Below, piece after piece: positions 34,511-43,863 of a stretch of 64,000 nucleotides of DNA. Made by a program: the position numbers and the translations under genes. The notes below the pieces were generated by a model. It was not told where the DNA came from. It searched no databases and was given only the letters and a program-made list of their open reading frames with translations. The stretch lies in the NCBI RefSeq assembly GCF_000935355.1, contig NZ_JXZC01000011.1:1-64000 (forward strand), in the 5' to 3' direction. Numbering within the stretch: position 1 is the first letter of the stretch; every line of letters starts with the position of its first letter. This DNA is from Rossellomorea aquimaris (GTDB taxonomy: Bacteria; Bacillota; Bacilli; Bacillales; Bacillaceae_B).

Positions 34511-36910
34511 TTATTTTTTGTAGATCAACACTTTACCGACTGTACCGTCAGCACTTTCTCCTGTTACACGGAAATTCAATCCGTAGTTCGGTACGTTACG
34601 TCCAGCGTCTATCAATCCTTTGTTGCTGTAATCCGCACTGTCGTCGAATAATGGATTTTGAGCAGTTTTATTGTCTTTCAGAGTGATTCCAAGAAGGTCG
34701 CTATAGTCCAGGAACATTTTCTCTGATTTGTTCAAACTGAACGCAGCATCATGTACTTGGTAGCGTGTACCAGCCACAGCTCCATCACTCCAGAAGTTTG
34801 TACTTTGGTCTGCATCCACTACGCCGACAAATCCATCCCCTGGATGAACGCCAGTCCAGTTTTCACTGAATTGCTTATCGACATACCATACCACTAAACC
34901 ATCGTCGAATTGCATTAGGCTCGCACCACGGCGGATGTTGGCAAGACCTTCATCTACACCGTTGTGGCTGCGCCATTCCAGTAGGTAGTAGTGTTCGGAG
35001 CGTTTGATACCGTCGTTTTTCGTGAAGCCGTCTAAATTGAATTTAGCGTCGCCTTCAGCGTCATCAAACAATACTTCTTGTCCATCGACTACTACAGAAA
35101 GATCATCTGCATAGAATCCTGGATTCGAAACGGCAGCATCCGTTACATACTCAATGGCAACTTCAACTTCTTGACCAGCATAAGCTGAAAGGTCGAAAGA
35201 AGCGTCAATCCAGCCGTTAGAAGAACCAGTGATACCATTTCCAAGATTAGAATCATGTGGATTAGTATCGGTCGTAATATCACTTGCCACCGGCTCACCG
35301 TTCACCGTTACATATGCATAATCCCAGTCCGTTTCAATGTCATACCAAGCCTTGAAATTGAACTTTGCAGATGTAGCATTCGTTAAATCCACAGTAGTCG
35401 ATAAATAATTGTGTAAGTCATCAGCACTTCCAGAGAAGTACTCATACTCACCGCTAGCAGGCTCATTGATGACTGTTTCTTTTTGTGGAAGATTGACTTT
35501 CACTACGTCGTTGTTTGTTCCTTTTGTGTTTGCTTCGTCAAGTAATGCTACCGTTCCTTCATTAGTAACGTTCTCTAAATTGATTTCAGATCCAGTTAAC
35601 CAGTTACCTTCTGTCCCTTCATTATCAACAACGGCTGATTCTTGAAGCATTTCCTTCATGTAAGGACTGAATCCGGTAGGCTGAGTCCCAGGAATGTCCC
35701 CAGCCCAGCTTCCGCTTGACATGATGGACCAGTAGCTGACCGGTTCTCCTGCGCCGGTATACTGAGTATCATATTCGTCCGGAAGGCCTAAATCATGTCC
35801 GAATTCATGGGCCATGACTCCGACAGCACCGTCTTCAGGTTCGATCGTGTAGTCATAAGCAGCCATGGCTCCACCCCAATATGGAACTGTCGCTTCAGTT
35901 CCCGGAAGAGCATGAACCCCGCCAAGATTCCAGCGATGAGACCAGATTGCATCTGATCCCAACGATCCACCACCAGCTTCTTCACCGACACCAGAGTGAA
36001 TAACCATTAAGTGGTCAACCAGCCCGTCTGCCTCAAGGTAATTTCCATCTCCGTCAAGGTCGTAACGATCCCATTTGTCATAATCAGCAATGTTTACGGT
36101 TGGATCTGCCGCCGCCGCCGCCAACGCTTCTTTTACAAGGCCGCGTGCATTGACATCACTATCGTCTTCAGTAGGATAGTTGCCACCATACTCAGCTGCA
36201 GGCTTACTCGCTGTATACCAACCAGCAACTTCACCTTCAACAGAATAGCTTCCACCCGACTGTTGTTCATAGTATTGCTTCATGGAAACATAGTTTTTAC
36301 CGTCAGGGCCTGTCCAACCGCCTGTACCAAACAACATATCCTGATAGTGCTCACGGGAATAAGCATCTTCACCTTCGTAGTACATATCTGTTTCATCAGC
36401 TGTCATAGAATTATGTGGCTTGTCCGGATAATCAACTAAAAGTACCAATACCTTATCCGTACGCATTTCACCGTCATACGCTTCTTCTTTCACAGACTCT
36501 GGTGAATTCTTCTTGGCTTGTCCCAATTTATTTCCTTTTCCATTTGTCAAATCATTGTCTTTCATTTGTTTCTGAAGCTTAACTTTTTCAGAAGCTTCAT
36601 TTTCATGTAATTCTCCTGCTTCTTTTTCAGCAGAATCCGCTTTCGCTTTCAAGAACTTCTGCAGTGCTTTTTCAGCCTCAGCAGGTGTCGCATTTTGTTT
36701 GATTTTCCCGTCTTTTTTCAACATTTCAATCAGGCGTTCGTCATTCGCAATCCCTAAATCGAAAGGCCCTCCATGCTTATGTTCGTGTTTCACCGTTGGC
36801 TTTGCTAACACATTTTCAGGCACTGTGGTTGCAGCTGATGCAGGTACAGCAAATGCCCCTACACTTAATGCCGCAGCCATGGCCATTGTTAATACTTTAC
36901 GTGATTTCAA
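34511..36910 (-). CDS. inhA: Immune inhibitor A, secreted M6 metalloprotease
   Basis: A 799-residue secreted zinc protease. It has an N-terminal signal peptide (MAMAAALSVGAFAVPASA), a lysine/glutamate-rich propeptide (about residues 30-150), and the M6 domain with HExxH in GVMAHEFGHDLGLPDEYD near residue 366. Calcium-type Asp/Gly loops (DLDGDGNYLE) follow or precede, and a C-terminal jelly-roll/VEG-like region ends at GTVGKVLIYKK. The start is TTG after GAGGGGG. In B. cereus-group species InhA degrades host antimicrobial peptides; homologues also occur in non-pathogens, so here it is probably a scavenging protease. Confidence 0.93.
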   Translation of the reverse strand: MKSRKVLTMAMAAALSVGAFAVPASAATTVPENVLAKPTVKHEHKHGGPFDLGIANDERLIEMLKKDGKIKQNATPAEAEKALQKFLKAKADSAEKEAGELHENEASEKVKLQKQMKDNDLTNGKGNKLGQAKKNSPESVKEEAYDGEMRTDKVLVLLVDYPDKPHNSMTADETDMYYEGEDAYSREHYQDMLFGTGGWTGPDGKNYVSMKQYYEQQSGGSYSVEGEVAGWYTASKPAAEYGGNYPTEDDSDVNARGLVKEALAAAAADPTVNIADYDKWDRYDLDGDGNYLEADGLVDHLMVIHSGVGEEAGGGSLGSDAIWSHRWNLGGVHALPGTEATVPYWGGAMAAYDYTIEPEDGAVGVMAHEFGHDLGLPDEYDTQYTGAGEPVSYWSIMSSGSWAGDIPGTQPTGFSPYMKEMLQESAVVDNEGTEGNWLTGSEINLENVTNEGTVALLDEANTKGTNNDVVKVNLPQKETVINEPASGEYEYFSGSADDLHNYLSTTVDLTNATSAKFNFKAWYDIETDWDYAYVTVNGEPVASDITTDTNPHDSNLGNGITGSSNGWIDASFDLSAYAGQEVEVAIEYVTDAAVSNPGFYADDLSVVVDGQEVLFDDAEGDAKFNLDGFTKNDGIKRSEHYYLLEWRSHNGVDEGLANIRRGASLMQFDDGLVVWYVDKQFSENWTGVHPGDGFVGVVDADQSTNFWSDGAVAGTRYQVHDAAFSLNKSEKMFLDYSDLLGITLKDNKTAQNPLFDDSADYSNKGLIDAGRNVPNYGLNFRVTGESADGTVGKVLIYKK

Positions 36911-36957
36911 ACAGTATTCCCCCTCTTTTTTCTGTACTAAATTTTTACACTAATTAA

Positions 36958-36985
36958 AATATACTCCATTATTCTGAAAAGTAAA
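36958..36985 (-). promoter_or_regulatory. Probable promoter of inhA
   Basis: -35 TTTACT (36980-36985) and -10 TATATT (36958-36963) on the minus strand with a 16-bp spacer, about 45 nt before the start codon. Confidence 0.55.
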
Positions 36986-36997
36986 TATTTTCAGAAT
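36971..36997. promoter_or_regulatory. Operator-like inverted repeat at inhA promoter
   Basis: Perfect 10-bp arms ATTCTGAAAA / TTTTCAGAAT separated by 7 bp. It spans the -35 hexamer of the predicted inhA promoter, the position expected for a repressor. The rest of the 320-bp gap holds no gene. Confidence 0.6.
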
Positions 36998-37185
36998 ACA
37001 TTAGTTATTTAGTATTACGAAATAATAGTTTTTTAGATAAATAGTATGAAATTCCACGAATGAACGGATGGGTAAATTGTCGCGATCTGATGAAAATCAA
37101 CGAATAAACTTTGTATAAATATGGTATAAAAGGTCGGATTTAGAAATTACTCATACGACTTAAGTTTGATGCAATAGACAAAAAA

Positions 37186-37225
37186 AGGGACGGACCTTCG
37201 ACACTGGTGTCAAAGGTCTGTCCCT
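37186..37225 (-). terminator. GGGACGGACC hairpin, terminator of ytpB
   Basis: AGGGACGGACCTT pairs with AAAGGTCTGTCCCT (one C-to-T change leaves a wobble pair), around an inner GACAC/GTGTC stem. T run on the minus strand. Short-form member of the repeat family. Confidence 0.82.
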
Positions 37226-37230
37226 CTTAT

Positions 37231-38304
37231 TCAGGATGTTTTTTTACGGTTCTTCCATTTGCGGTAGATTTTTCCGTTAATGTAGAAGAATCTGGTGATC
37301 CAGCCGGCTTGTCCGATGAACTCTTTGGAGAAGGATTGTACTTTTTCTTGTTTGCTTACCTTTTCGTCTGACAGGTAAACGCCAATGAGTCCTTTGTTGA
37401 TCAAACGATGGAAGTGAGCGTGCGGCAGACCGTGGGTATGTTCATCTGCTTTTTGCAAGAAATGAAGGAGCCGACCTTTTAAGTGCTCATCGTCCTCATA
37501 ATAGAAACAAAAGTTTAAGTCTCCCCCCTCGAGGTCCTCATCCTGGTCGATGAAGTAATCGAGAAGGATATGTAAGCCCTGAATATACGGAAAGTATCCG
37601 CTTTTTATTTTCTCTGTGTAGGACGGCTTAAAATCGCTGCGACAGGCGTATGATACTAAACAGAATATACCGAGGGTCGAACCTGAGCAGGCGGAAAACT
37701 CGTACCAATTCATTTCAGGGAGGTTCGACCGGTGTGTTTCAAACCAATTCTGAAGCCTTCCCACTCTCTCTTCTTTCTTCACGTGTTTATGTATCTGCAG
37801 ATCACAATAGTATTCACACAACTCGAGAAGATCACCCTTGATGCTGTCGTAATGACTTAGATTTGCAAGAACGGATTGACAGGTAAGCACCAGATCCCTG
37901 AGATACCCCCCGTCATCCTGATCTGCTCTTAATGCATAGTAATTGACAGGCACAGCGTCCACTGTCAAGGCATCCTTCATGGATTGATGAAGAAGGGTAA
38001 AGTCCTCTGGATCAAGAGAAACACTTCGATCACACAGATTATCTAAATAATCACTTATCGTTTGATAAGCAACGATAAATCGGATTGTATCCTGTTTTTT
38101 ATCCAGTGCCAAAAGTGATAGAATCGATCCACCTTCACAGTGAAACGTTTTATGCTCAATACTTGAAAGGGCCTGGTTTCTCAATTCTTGGTTGGGGATC
38201 GCTTCTGCACGCCTCTTCCACTCATCTAACTCTTTATGAACAATCGGAAAAACATTTCGGTATACTCTTGTCATTAACGAAAAGGGATCACTTGGAATGG
38301 ACAC
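37231..38304 (-). CDS. ytpB: Tetraprenyl-beta-curcumene synthase (YtpB)
   Basis: A DUF2600-family terpene synthase of about 357 residues. In B. subtilis YtpB cyclises tetraprenyl diphosphate, the first committed step to C35 terpenoids (sporulenes). FHCEGGSILSLLALD, AYQTISDYLDNLCDRS (the Asp-rich DYLDN helix) and LLDYFIDQDEDLEGGDLNF (the second Asp-rich region) are all present. Start at a GTG near 38304 is preferred because GAGGTGG lies 5 nt before; a GTG at 38313 is possible. It follows ytpA closely, probably as one operon. Confidence 0.92.
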   Translation of the reverse strand: MSIPSDPFSLMTRVYRNVFPIVHKELDEWKRRAEAIPNQELRNQALSSIEHKTFHCEGGSILSLLALDKKQDTIRFIVAYQTISDYLDNLCDRSVSLDPEDFTLLHQSMKDALTVDAVPVNYYALRADQDDGGYLRDLVLTCQSVLANLSHYDSIKGDLLELCEYYCDLQIHKHVKKEERVGRLQNWFETHRSNLPEMNWYEFSACSGSTLGIFCLVSYACRSDFKPSYTEKIKSGYFPYIQGLHILLDYFIDQDEDLEGGDLNFCFYYEDDEHLKGRLLHFLQKADEHTHGLPHAHFHRLINKGLIGVYLSDEKVSKQEKVQSFSKEFIGQAGWITRFFYINGKIYRKWKNRKKTS

Positions 38305-38318
38305 CTTTACCACCTCTT

Positions 38319-39122
38319 TTACAAAATGTAACCTAACGCTTTCAAGCGACTTTCAATGAAAATTTTGGAGTACTCAAATATATCTTCTCGTTCTGGTTCA
38401 TTATAGATTTCATGATAGCATTTCGGCCATTCTTTGTAATGCATTTCAGATAAGGACAGTTCGTTGAACCACTTCTTCACTGCTCTTTTATCCACGATTT
38501 TGTCGTCACCGGCCTGCAGGACAAGTAATGGAACGTCAGGCATCTTATCAAGATTAACAAAAGCTAATTTTATCGCATGCGCCAATTCCCGGTACCAGCG
38601 TACAGACACTTTGGTGATATAAAGTGAATCATTGCTGTCGATTTCACGGACATCTGCATTTCTTGTTGCCATATCGATGGTTAACCCTGATGGGAATTTA
38701 ACCATAGGAGCAATTTTATTTAACCCGTAGGACAAAAGCTCGATAGGTTTAGCAGGCGTAGTGACCAAGCCTAAACAAGGTGAGGACAATATTACACCAG
38801 CCAGTTTCACATGGGATTCCTGAAGCATGCGGACGGCGACAAGTCCCCCCATACTATGACCAATCATAAATACAGGTAATTCAAATTGATAAGCTGCCTG
38901 TACCCAATCTTTCACTTCCACTATATATTCATCAAAGGAATCGATATGTCCTCTTTTACTTCTTGAGGTCATGCCTTGACCCGGTAAATCCCCCATTATG
39001 ACATGGAAGCCTGCTGCACGCCACATTTCAATGAGCCAACCGTACCTGCCATGATGCTCCATTGCTCCATGGATGATGACGATGACTGCTTTTGCTTCTT
39101 GATCTGTTTCCCATTTCCACAT
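38319..39122 (-). CDS. ytpA: Alpha/beta hydrolase YtpA (lysophospholipase, bacilysocin type)
   Basis: A 267-residue serine hydrolase. The oxyanion and N-terminal motif is IIHGAMEHHGRYG, the nucleophile elbow GHSMGGL, the acid Asp in LQAGDDKIVD, and the catalytic His in KCYHEIYNE. B. subtilis YtpA removes the sn-2 acyl group from phosphatidylglycerol and makes the lysophospholipid antibiotic bacilysocin. ATG at 39122 has AAAGGAGG 7 nt upstream. Upstream partner of ytpB and divergent from ytoA. Confidence 0.9.
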   Translation of the reverse strand: MWKWETDQEAKAVIVIIHGAMEHHGRYGWLIEMWRAAGFHVIMGDLPGQGMTSRSKRGHIDSFDEYIVEVKDWVQAAYQFELPVFMIGHSMGGLVAVRMLQESHVKLAGVILSSPCLGLVTTPAKPIELLSYGLNKIAPMVKFPSGLTIDMATRNADVREIDSNDSLYITKVSVRWYRELAHAIKLAFVNLDKMPDVPLLVLQAGDDKIVDKRAVKKWFNELSLSEMHYKEWPKCYHEIYNEPEREDIFEYSKIFIESRLKALGYIL

Positions 39123-39207
39123 GGCAAATCCTCCTTTATAGTTCTCTAATTGATTGAATTCTGCTACCATTTATTATAGTAAATATTATTGAAAGGGGTA
39201 GTAAAAA

Positions 39208-39723
39208 ATGCTCTATCCGTATTATGATAAAAAACCAGTCATCTCTGATTCGGCTTACATTGCTGATTATGTGACCATCTCTGGGGATGTGGAGATCGGT
39301 GAAGAGTCCAGTATTTGGTTTAACACCGTTATAAGAGGGGATGTCGCTCCAACGAAAATCGGTAATAAAGTAAATATACAGGATAATTCCATACTCCATC
39401 AGAGTCCAAATAACCCTCTTATTCTTGAAGATGAAGTAACCGTCGGCCATGGGGTGATTCTACATAGCTGCAAAATCCGAAAAAAAGCATTAATCGGCAT
39501 GGGATCGATCATTCTCGATAATGCTGAAATTGGAGAAGGAGCCTTTATCGGGGCAGGAAGCCTTGTTCCACAAGGAAAAGTCATACCTCCCAATACACTG
39601 GCATTCGGTCGTCCAGCAAAAGTGGTAAGAGAGCTGAACGAACATGACATTAGCGAGATGAAGCGCATTTCCAGGGAATACGCGGAAAAAGGACAATATT
39701 ATAAGAGCATCAAACCATTTTAA
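39208..39723 (+). CDS. ytoA: Gamma carbonic anhydrase-family protein (YtoA)
   Basis: A 171-residue left-handed beta-helix protein built of hexapeptide repeats (for example VTISGDVEIGEESSIW, VNIQDNSILHQS, VTVGHGVILHSCKI). Zinc-ligand histidines are visible in LHQS and GHGVILHSC. It belongs to the gamma-class carbonic anhydrase/YrdA family; activity in this branch is uncertain. ATG with GAAAGGGG upstream. Same position as B. subtilis ytoA. Confidence 0.92.
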   Translation: MLYPYYDKKPVISDSAYIADYVTISGDVEIGEESSIWFNTVIRGDVAPTKIGNKVNIQDNSILHQSPNNPLILEDEVTVGHGVILHSCKIRKKALIGMGSIILDNAEIGEGAFIGAGSLVPQGKVIPPNTLAFGRPAKVVRELNEHDISEMKRISREYAEKGQYYKSIKPF

Positions 39724-39794
39724 CTTCTTATATACTTGGGATACCCCATCCTTCCTGAGAATACTCATGGAAGATTTTCTTGTATGAAGGTCCC

Positions 39795-39862
39795 CGTTTC
39801 AGATTTATCTACCGTTTTCAGAATATATCTAGCAAAGTCGGGGTATATCTGCCATTCCACGC
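39795..39862. repeat. 20-bp period short array, ATATCT core
   Basis: Three units of about 20 bp, with (T/A)TATCT ending at 39810, 39830 and 39850, followed by ACCG, AGCA and GCCA. It lies between convergent ytoA and metK. Confidence 0.6.
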
Positions 39863-39901
39863 AATAAAATAAACTCCCCACCGCCGACCCCTATCGAAAA
39901 A

Positions 39902-39937
39902 AAAAGACCAACACCCTGATAAGTGTTGGTCTTTTCT
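39902..39937. terminator. Bidirectional terminator of ytoA and metK
   Basis: AAAAGACCAACAC / GTGTTGGTCTTTT, perfect 13-bp stem with an 8-nt loop. Confidence 0.88.
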
Positions 39938-39951
39938 ATCTATATCTTCTC

Positions 39952-41154
39952 TTATTCGCTTAATGCTTCTGCTTTTAATGCTTCAGCTTTGTTTGTACGC
40001 TCCCAAGGAAGATCAAGATCGTTACGGCCAAAGTGTCCGTAAGCAGCTGTTTGCTTGTAAATCGGACGACGAAGGTCCAGCATTTTGATGATTCCTGCAG
40101 GGCGCAGGTCAAAGTTGTTGCGGACAACATCAATCAATACGTCTTCTGATACTTTACCCGTTCCGAATGTGTCGATTGAAATCGATACCGGTTGAGCAAC
40201 ACCGATTGCATACGCTAATTGAACTTCACATTTTTCAGCAAGTCCCGCTGCCACAATGTTCTTCGCTACGTAACGTGCTGCATACGCCGCTGAACGGTCC
40301 ACTTTCGTTGCATCCTTACCAGAGAATGCACCACCACCGTGACGGGCGTATCCGCCGTAAGTGTCAACGATGATTTTACGTCCTGTAAGTCCTGCATCAC
40401 CTTGTGGTCCACCGATAACGAAACGGCCTGTCGGGTTGATGAAATATTTCGTCTCTCCATCGATCAGTTCTTTCGGTACAACCGGGTCGATGACATATTC
40501 TTTCAAGTTGCGCTGGATTTGCTCAAGCGTCACTTCAGGGTGATGTTGAGTAGAGATAACGATCGTGTCGATACGGACCGGCTTATCGTTTTCATCGTAT
40601 TCAACGGTTACTTGCGTCTTTCCATCCGGACGAAGGTAAGGAAGGATTTCTTCTTTACGAACTTCAGTCAGGCGACGGGAGATTTTGTGTGCAAGTGAGA
40701 TCGGAAGAGGCATAAGCTCTTTCGTTTCATTACAAGCGAATCCAAACATTAGCCCTTGGTCACCTGCACCGATTGCATCGATTTCTTCATCCGTCATTTG
40801 ACCTTCACGGGCTTCAAGCGCCTGGTCTACACCCTGAGCGATATCAGCAGATTGCTCATCGATGGATGTAAGTACTGCACATGTTTCAGCATCAAAGCCG
40901 TATTTCGCACGAGTGTAGCCGATTTCACGGATCGTTTCGCGAACGATTTTTGGAATATCGACATACGTACTTGTTGTAATTTCACCTGCAACAAGAACAA
41001 GACCCGTTGTAACAGACGTTTCACATGCCACGCGGGCATTCGGATCATTGGTAAGAATTGCATCAAGAATTGAATCAGAAATTTGGTCACAAATTTTATC
41101 TGGATGTCCTTCGGTTACGGACTCAGATGTAAACAGACGACGTTTAGTTGACAT
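39952..41154 (-). CDS. metK: S-adenosylmethionine synthetase
   Basis: Makes SAM from methionine and ATP in the cytosol. 400 residues. Signature sequences are [17 protein letters not shown] (substrate loop), [10 protein letters not shown] (PROSITE motif 1) and [16 protein letters not shown] (motif 2). ATG at 41154 has GGAGG 7 nt upstream. It is controlled by an upstream SAM-I riboswitch, giving product feedback. Confidence 0.98.
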   Translation of the reverse strand: MSTKRRLFTSESVTEGHPDKICDQISDSILDAILTNDPNARVACETSVTTGLVLVAGEITTSTYVDIPKIVRETIREIGYTRAKYGFDAETCAVLTSIDEQSADIAQGVDQALEAREGQMTDEEIDAIGAGDQGLMFGFACNETKELMPLPISLAHKISRRLTEVRKEEILPYLRPDGKTQVTVEYDENDKPVRIDTIVISTQHHPEVTLEQIQRNLKEYVIDPVVPKELIDGETKYFINPTGRFVIGGPQGDAGLTGRKIIVDTYGGYARHGGGAFSGKDATKVDRSAAYAARYVAKNIVAAGLAEKCEVQLAYAIGVAQPVSISIDTFGTGKVSEDVLIDVVRNNFDLRPAGIIKMLDLRRPIYKQTAAYGHFGRNDLDLPWERTNKAEALKAEALSE

Positions 41155-41300
41155 CAAGGTTCCTCCTTAAGCTATTTGTTAGACTTTGATCTAACAAAAC
41201 ATTAAACAGATACGGTACTCATTCCCTAAGTAGTATGAAGTAAACATGGTTTTTTTATAAAAAAATCATGAATTATGTGCATTTGATCCACTATAAACAG

Positions 41301-41512
41301 AAAAAACCCTTCCTCATGATTAAAGCAATAGAGGAAAGGTTTCAGATCATAGCCGCGCCTTTTCTCTCTTATCGTTCAAGGTTCATAGACCTTGCCTCAG
41401 TTTAGCACCTTCGCTTAATCGGATCGTTTCAGACAGAAAGGATCCATTCACTATTTAGCAGGTTGCTGGGTTTCATAGGGTCTGCTCCCTCCACCAGCTC
41501 AGGATAAGAGTA
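41301..41512 (-). promoter_or_regulatory. SAM-I riboswitch (S box) of metK
   Basis: The minus strand shows the S-box aptamer: CTTATCCTGAGC, GGTGGAGGGAC-type core (GGTGGAGGGAGCAGACCC), ATGAAACCCAGCAACC, GGTGCTAA, then a terminator stem CCTTTCCTC / GAGGAAGGG with a T run (41301-41343). Stretch 41513-41756 beyond it has no feature I recognise. Confidence 0.95.
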
Positions 41513-41756
41513 TCCGTTCAAGGAACAATGATAACGTTTAGGACTAGAGGTGTCAACTTTTTTTCGAGTGACAGGTTTAACCAATCTTTTAGCCTCTCTA
41601 TAAGACTTCCAACCATTTTTCTCGATTAAAATAACCTAATGGGGTAATGAGGCTAAACATTTAGATTTTTTCTTCATATAAATAAGAAGAAACAAGCTGT
41701 ATTTGGACGAAAAATGTGACAAAATGAAGACACATTATAAAATTAAATAAATAGTA

Positions 41757-41784
41757 TAGACTAATAGCTTGATTGTGTTATACT
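41757..41784 (+). promoter_or_regulatory. pckA promoter with CcpN operator
   Basis: TGTGTTATACT (41774-41784) fits the CcpN site consensus TRTGHYATAYW at every position and includes the -10 TATACT. A weak -35 TAGACT lies 16 bp upstream. In B. subtilis CcpN represses pckA and gapB during glycolytic growth. Confidence 0.75.
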
Positions 41785-41839
41785 ATTTTTGAGAAGTAAG
41801 CGATGCCATTAAATAAATTTATATAAAGGAAGGGTTCTA

Positions 41840-43429
41840 ATGAATTCAGTGAGCATGTCTAATGAATTAACAGAATTACTTAACGGTCAAAACATTCAGG
41901 AACAATTATCTGTTTCCCAACTAGTTGAAAAAGTCCTTCAACGTAATGAAGGCGTTTTAACATCATCAGGTGCAGTCAGAGCAGAAACTGGTAAATACAC
42001 AGGACGCTCTCCTAAGGATAAATTTATAGTTGAAGAACCATCCACGAAGGATAAGATTGAGTGGGGATCTGTCAATCAACCCATCTCATCTGAATCATTC
42101 GATAAACTATATACGAAAGTGATCAATTACTTAAAAGAAAAAGAAGAAGTATTTTCTTTCAAAGGGTTCGCAGGTGCCGACTCAAAACATAGACTGCCGA
42201 TTCAGGTGATCAACGAATTTGCTTGGCATAATCTTTTCGCTCATCAATTATTCATTCGCCCAACAGAAGAAGAGCTAAAGGGTCACCAATCAGAATTCAC
42301 AATCGTTTCTGCTCCGAACTTCAAGGCGGATCCCGAAGTTGACGGAACTCATTCTGAAACATTTATCATTGTATCATTCGAAAGAAGAATTGTCCTGATT
42401 GGTGGTACTGAATATGCAGGTGAAATGAAGAAATCGATCTTCTCTGTCATGAACTACGTGCTCCCTGAATCCGATATCCTTTCCATGCACTGCTCTTCAA
42501 ACGTAGGTCGCGAAGGCGATGTGGCATTGTTCTTCGGTTTATCCGGTACTGGGAAAACGACTTTATCCGCAGACCCTAACCGCCGTTTAATCGGAGATGA
42601 TGAGCACGGATGGTCTCCGAACGGTGTTTTCAATATCGAAGGCGGCTGCTACGCGAAATGTATCGGCCTGACACGTGAGAAAGAGCCACAGATCTTCGAT
42701 GCCATCCGTTTCGGCTCTGTCCTTGAAAATGTCGTCCTTGATGACAATTCCCGCATCCCGGATTATGAGGATAACACATTAACTGAAAACACTCGTGCTG
42801 CATACCCTCTTCAAGCGATGGAAAACATCGTTGAACCAAGTGTTGCAGGACATCCAAATACCATCGTATTCTTAACGGCAGATGCATTCGGGGTATTACC
42901 TCCAATCAGCAAACTGACGAAAGAACAAGCAATGTACCACTTCTTAAGCGGGTATACATCCAAGCTTGCAGGTACAGAGCGCGGAATCACTTCACCACAA
43001 GCAACATTCTCAACATGCTTTGGCTCACCATTCCTGCCACTCCCTGCAACTCGCTATGCCGAGATGCTTGGTAAGAAAATCGATGAGCACAGTGCACAGG
43101 TATTCCTGGTGAACACCGGGTGGACTGGTGGAGAATACGGTGTTGGTAACCGCATGAAGTTATCTTACACTCGTGCCATGGTTCAAGCAGCCCTTGAAGG
43201 CGAACTGACTCACGTTGAAACAGAAACGGACGACATCTTTGGTCTGAACATCCCTGTTCACGTTCCTGGTGTTCCGGACGAAGTGCTTCAACCAAAAAGA
43301 ACATGGTCCAATGAAGCAGCATATGAAGTGAAAGCAAAAGAACTTGCCCATAAATTCAACGAGAACTTCAAGAAATTCTCGAACGTACCATCTGAAATCG
43401 AACTAAAAGGCGGCCCGTCCGTTAAATAG
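41840..43429 (+). CDS. pckA: Phosphoenolpyruvate carboxykinase (ATP)
   Basis: Gluconeogenic enzyme turning oxaloacetate and ATP into PEP, CO2 and ADP. 529 residues. RSPKDKFIV (oxaloacetate-binding Arg), [11 protein letters not shown] (P-loop), [10 protein letters not shown], and the adenine-binding [10 protein letters not shown] are all present. GGAAGGG precedes ATG. Regulated by CcpN by the look of its promoter; ends in a GGGACGGACC-family hairpin. Confidence 0.98.
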   Translation: MNSVSMSNELTELLNGQNIQEQLSVSQLVEKVLQRNEGVLTSSGAVRAETGKYTGRSPKDKFIVEEPSTKDKIEWGSVNQPISSESFDKLYTKVINYLKEKEEVFSFKGFAGADSKHRLPIQVINEFAWHNLFAHQLFIRPTEEELKGHQSEFTIVSAPNFKADPEVDGTHSETFIIVSFERRIVLIGGTEYAGEMKKSIFSVMNYVLPESDILSMHCSSNVGREGDVALFFGLSGTGKTTLSADPNRRLIGDDEHGWSPNGVFNIEGGCYAKCIGLTREKEPQIFDAIRFGSVLENVVLDDNSRIPDYEDNTLTENTRAAYPLQAMENIVEPSVAGHPNTIVFLTADAFGVLPPISKLTKEQAMYHFLSGYTSKLAGTERGITSPQATFSTCFGSPFLPLPATRYAEMLGKKIDEHSAQVFLVNTGWTGGEYGVGNRMKLSYTRAMVQAALEGELTHVETETDDIFGLNIPVHVPGVPDEVLQPKRTWSNEAAYEVKAKELAHKFNENFKKFSNVPSEIELKGGPSVK

Positions 43430-43437
43430 TCTATATA

Positions 43438-43475
43438 CAAAGGTCCGTCCCTCATTGTTGAGGGACGGACCTTTG
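43438..43475 (+). terminator. GGGACGGACC hairpin, terminator of pckA
   Basis: CAAAGGTCCGTCCCTC / GAGGGACGGACCTTTG, 16 perfect pairs with loop ATTGTT. Short-form member of the repeat family in inverted arm order compared with 33361. Confidence 0.85.
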
Positions 43476-43481
43476 TTATGG

Positions 43482-43631
43482 TTATAATCCTTTTTTTCGA
43501 CCGGTGATTCTGTTAAATAAAAATACTACAATGGCAATAACGAGTAAGATATGGATGATGGCTCCCCCGATTTTAAAAATCAATCCAAGCAACCAAAGGA
43601 CTAAAAGAATTCCAATAATGGTCCAAAGCAT
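43482..43631 (-). CDS. Small membrane protein, lmo0937 family
   Basis: A 49-residue protein, MLWTIIGILLVLWLLGLIFK then IGGAIIHILLVIAIVVFLFN and a basic tail RITGRKKGL: two transmembrane helices with a short loop. Matches the widespread lmo0937-type family, often linked to envelope stress; function unknown. ATG has GGAGGG 6 nt upstream. It converges on pckA. Confidence 0.88.
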   Translation of the reverse strand: MLWTIIGILLVLWLLGLIFKIGGAIIHILLVIAIVVFLFNRITGRKKGL

Positions 43632-43863
43632 GAGTTTCCCTCCTAATAACTGTGATTGATGCTAAGATTCCCTATTTCGGTCCATTTAAAACCATACATG
43701 GTATTTCCATTAAAAATTATGCAGCTATTAGTAACATCTGTTAGTCCCTCTGAATTTATTCAAAACATTCTTGCTCTCATTTAAATTTTCCTAAAAATAA
43801 TACTTTACTAAATATTTCTAATTTTGGTATGATAATGATTAAAATTTACGGAGGGGAATCAAA

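Noticed and set aside
34511-36910. Evidence of a pathogen from the immune inhibitor A gene
   Set aside because: InhA-type M6 proteases are common in harmless soil and marine Bacillaceae, and no other virulence gene is present.
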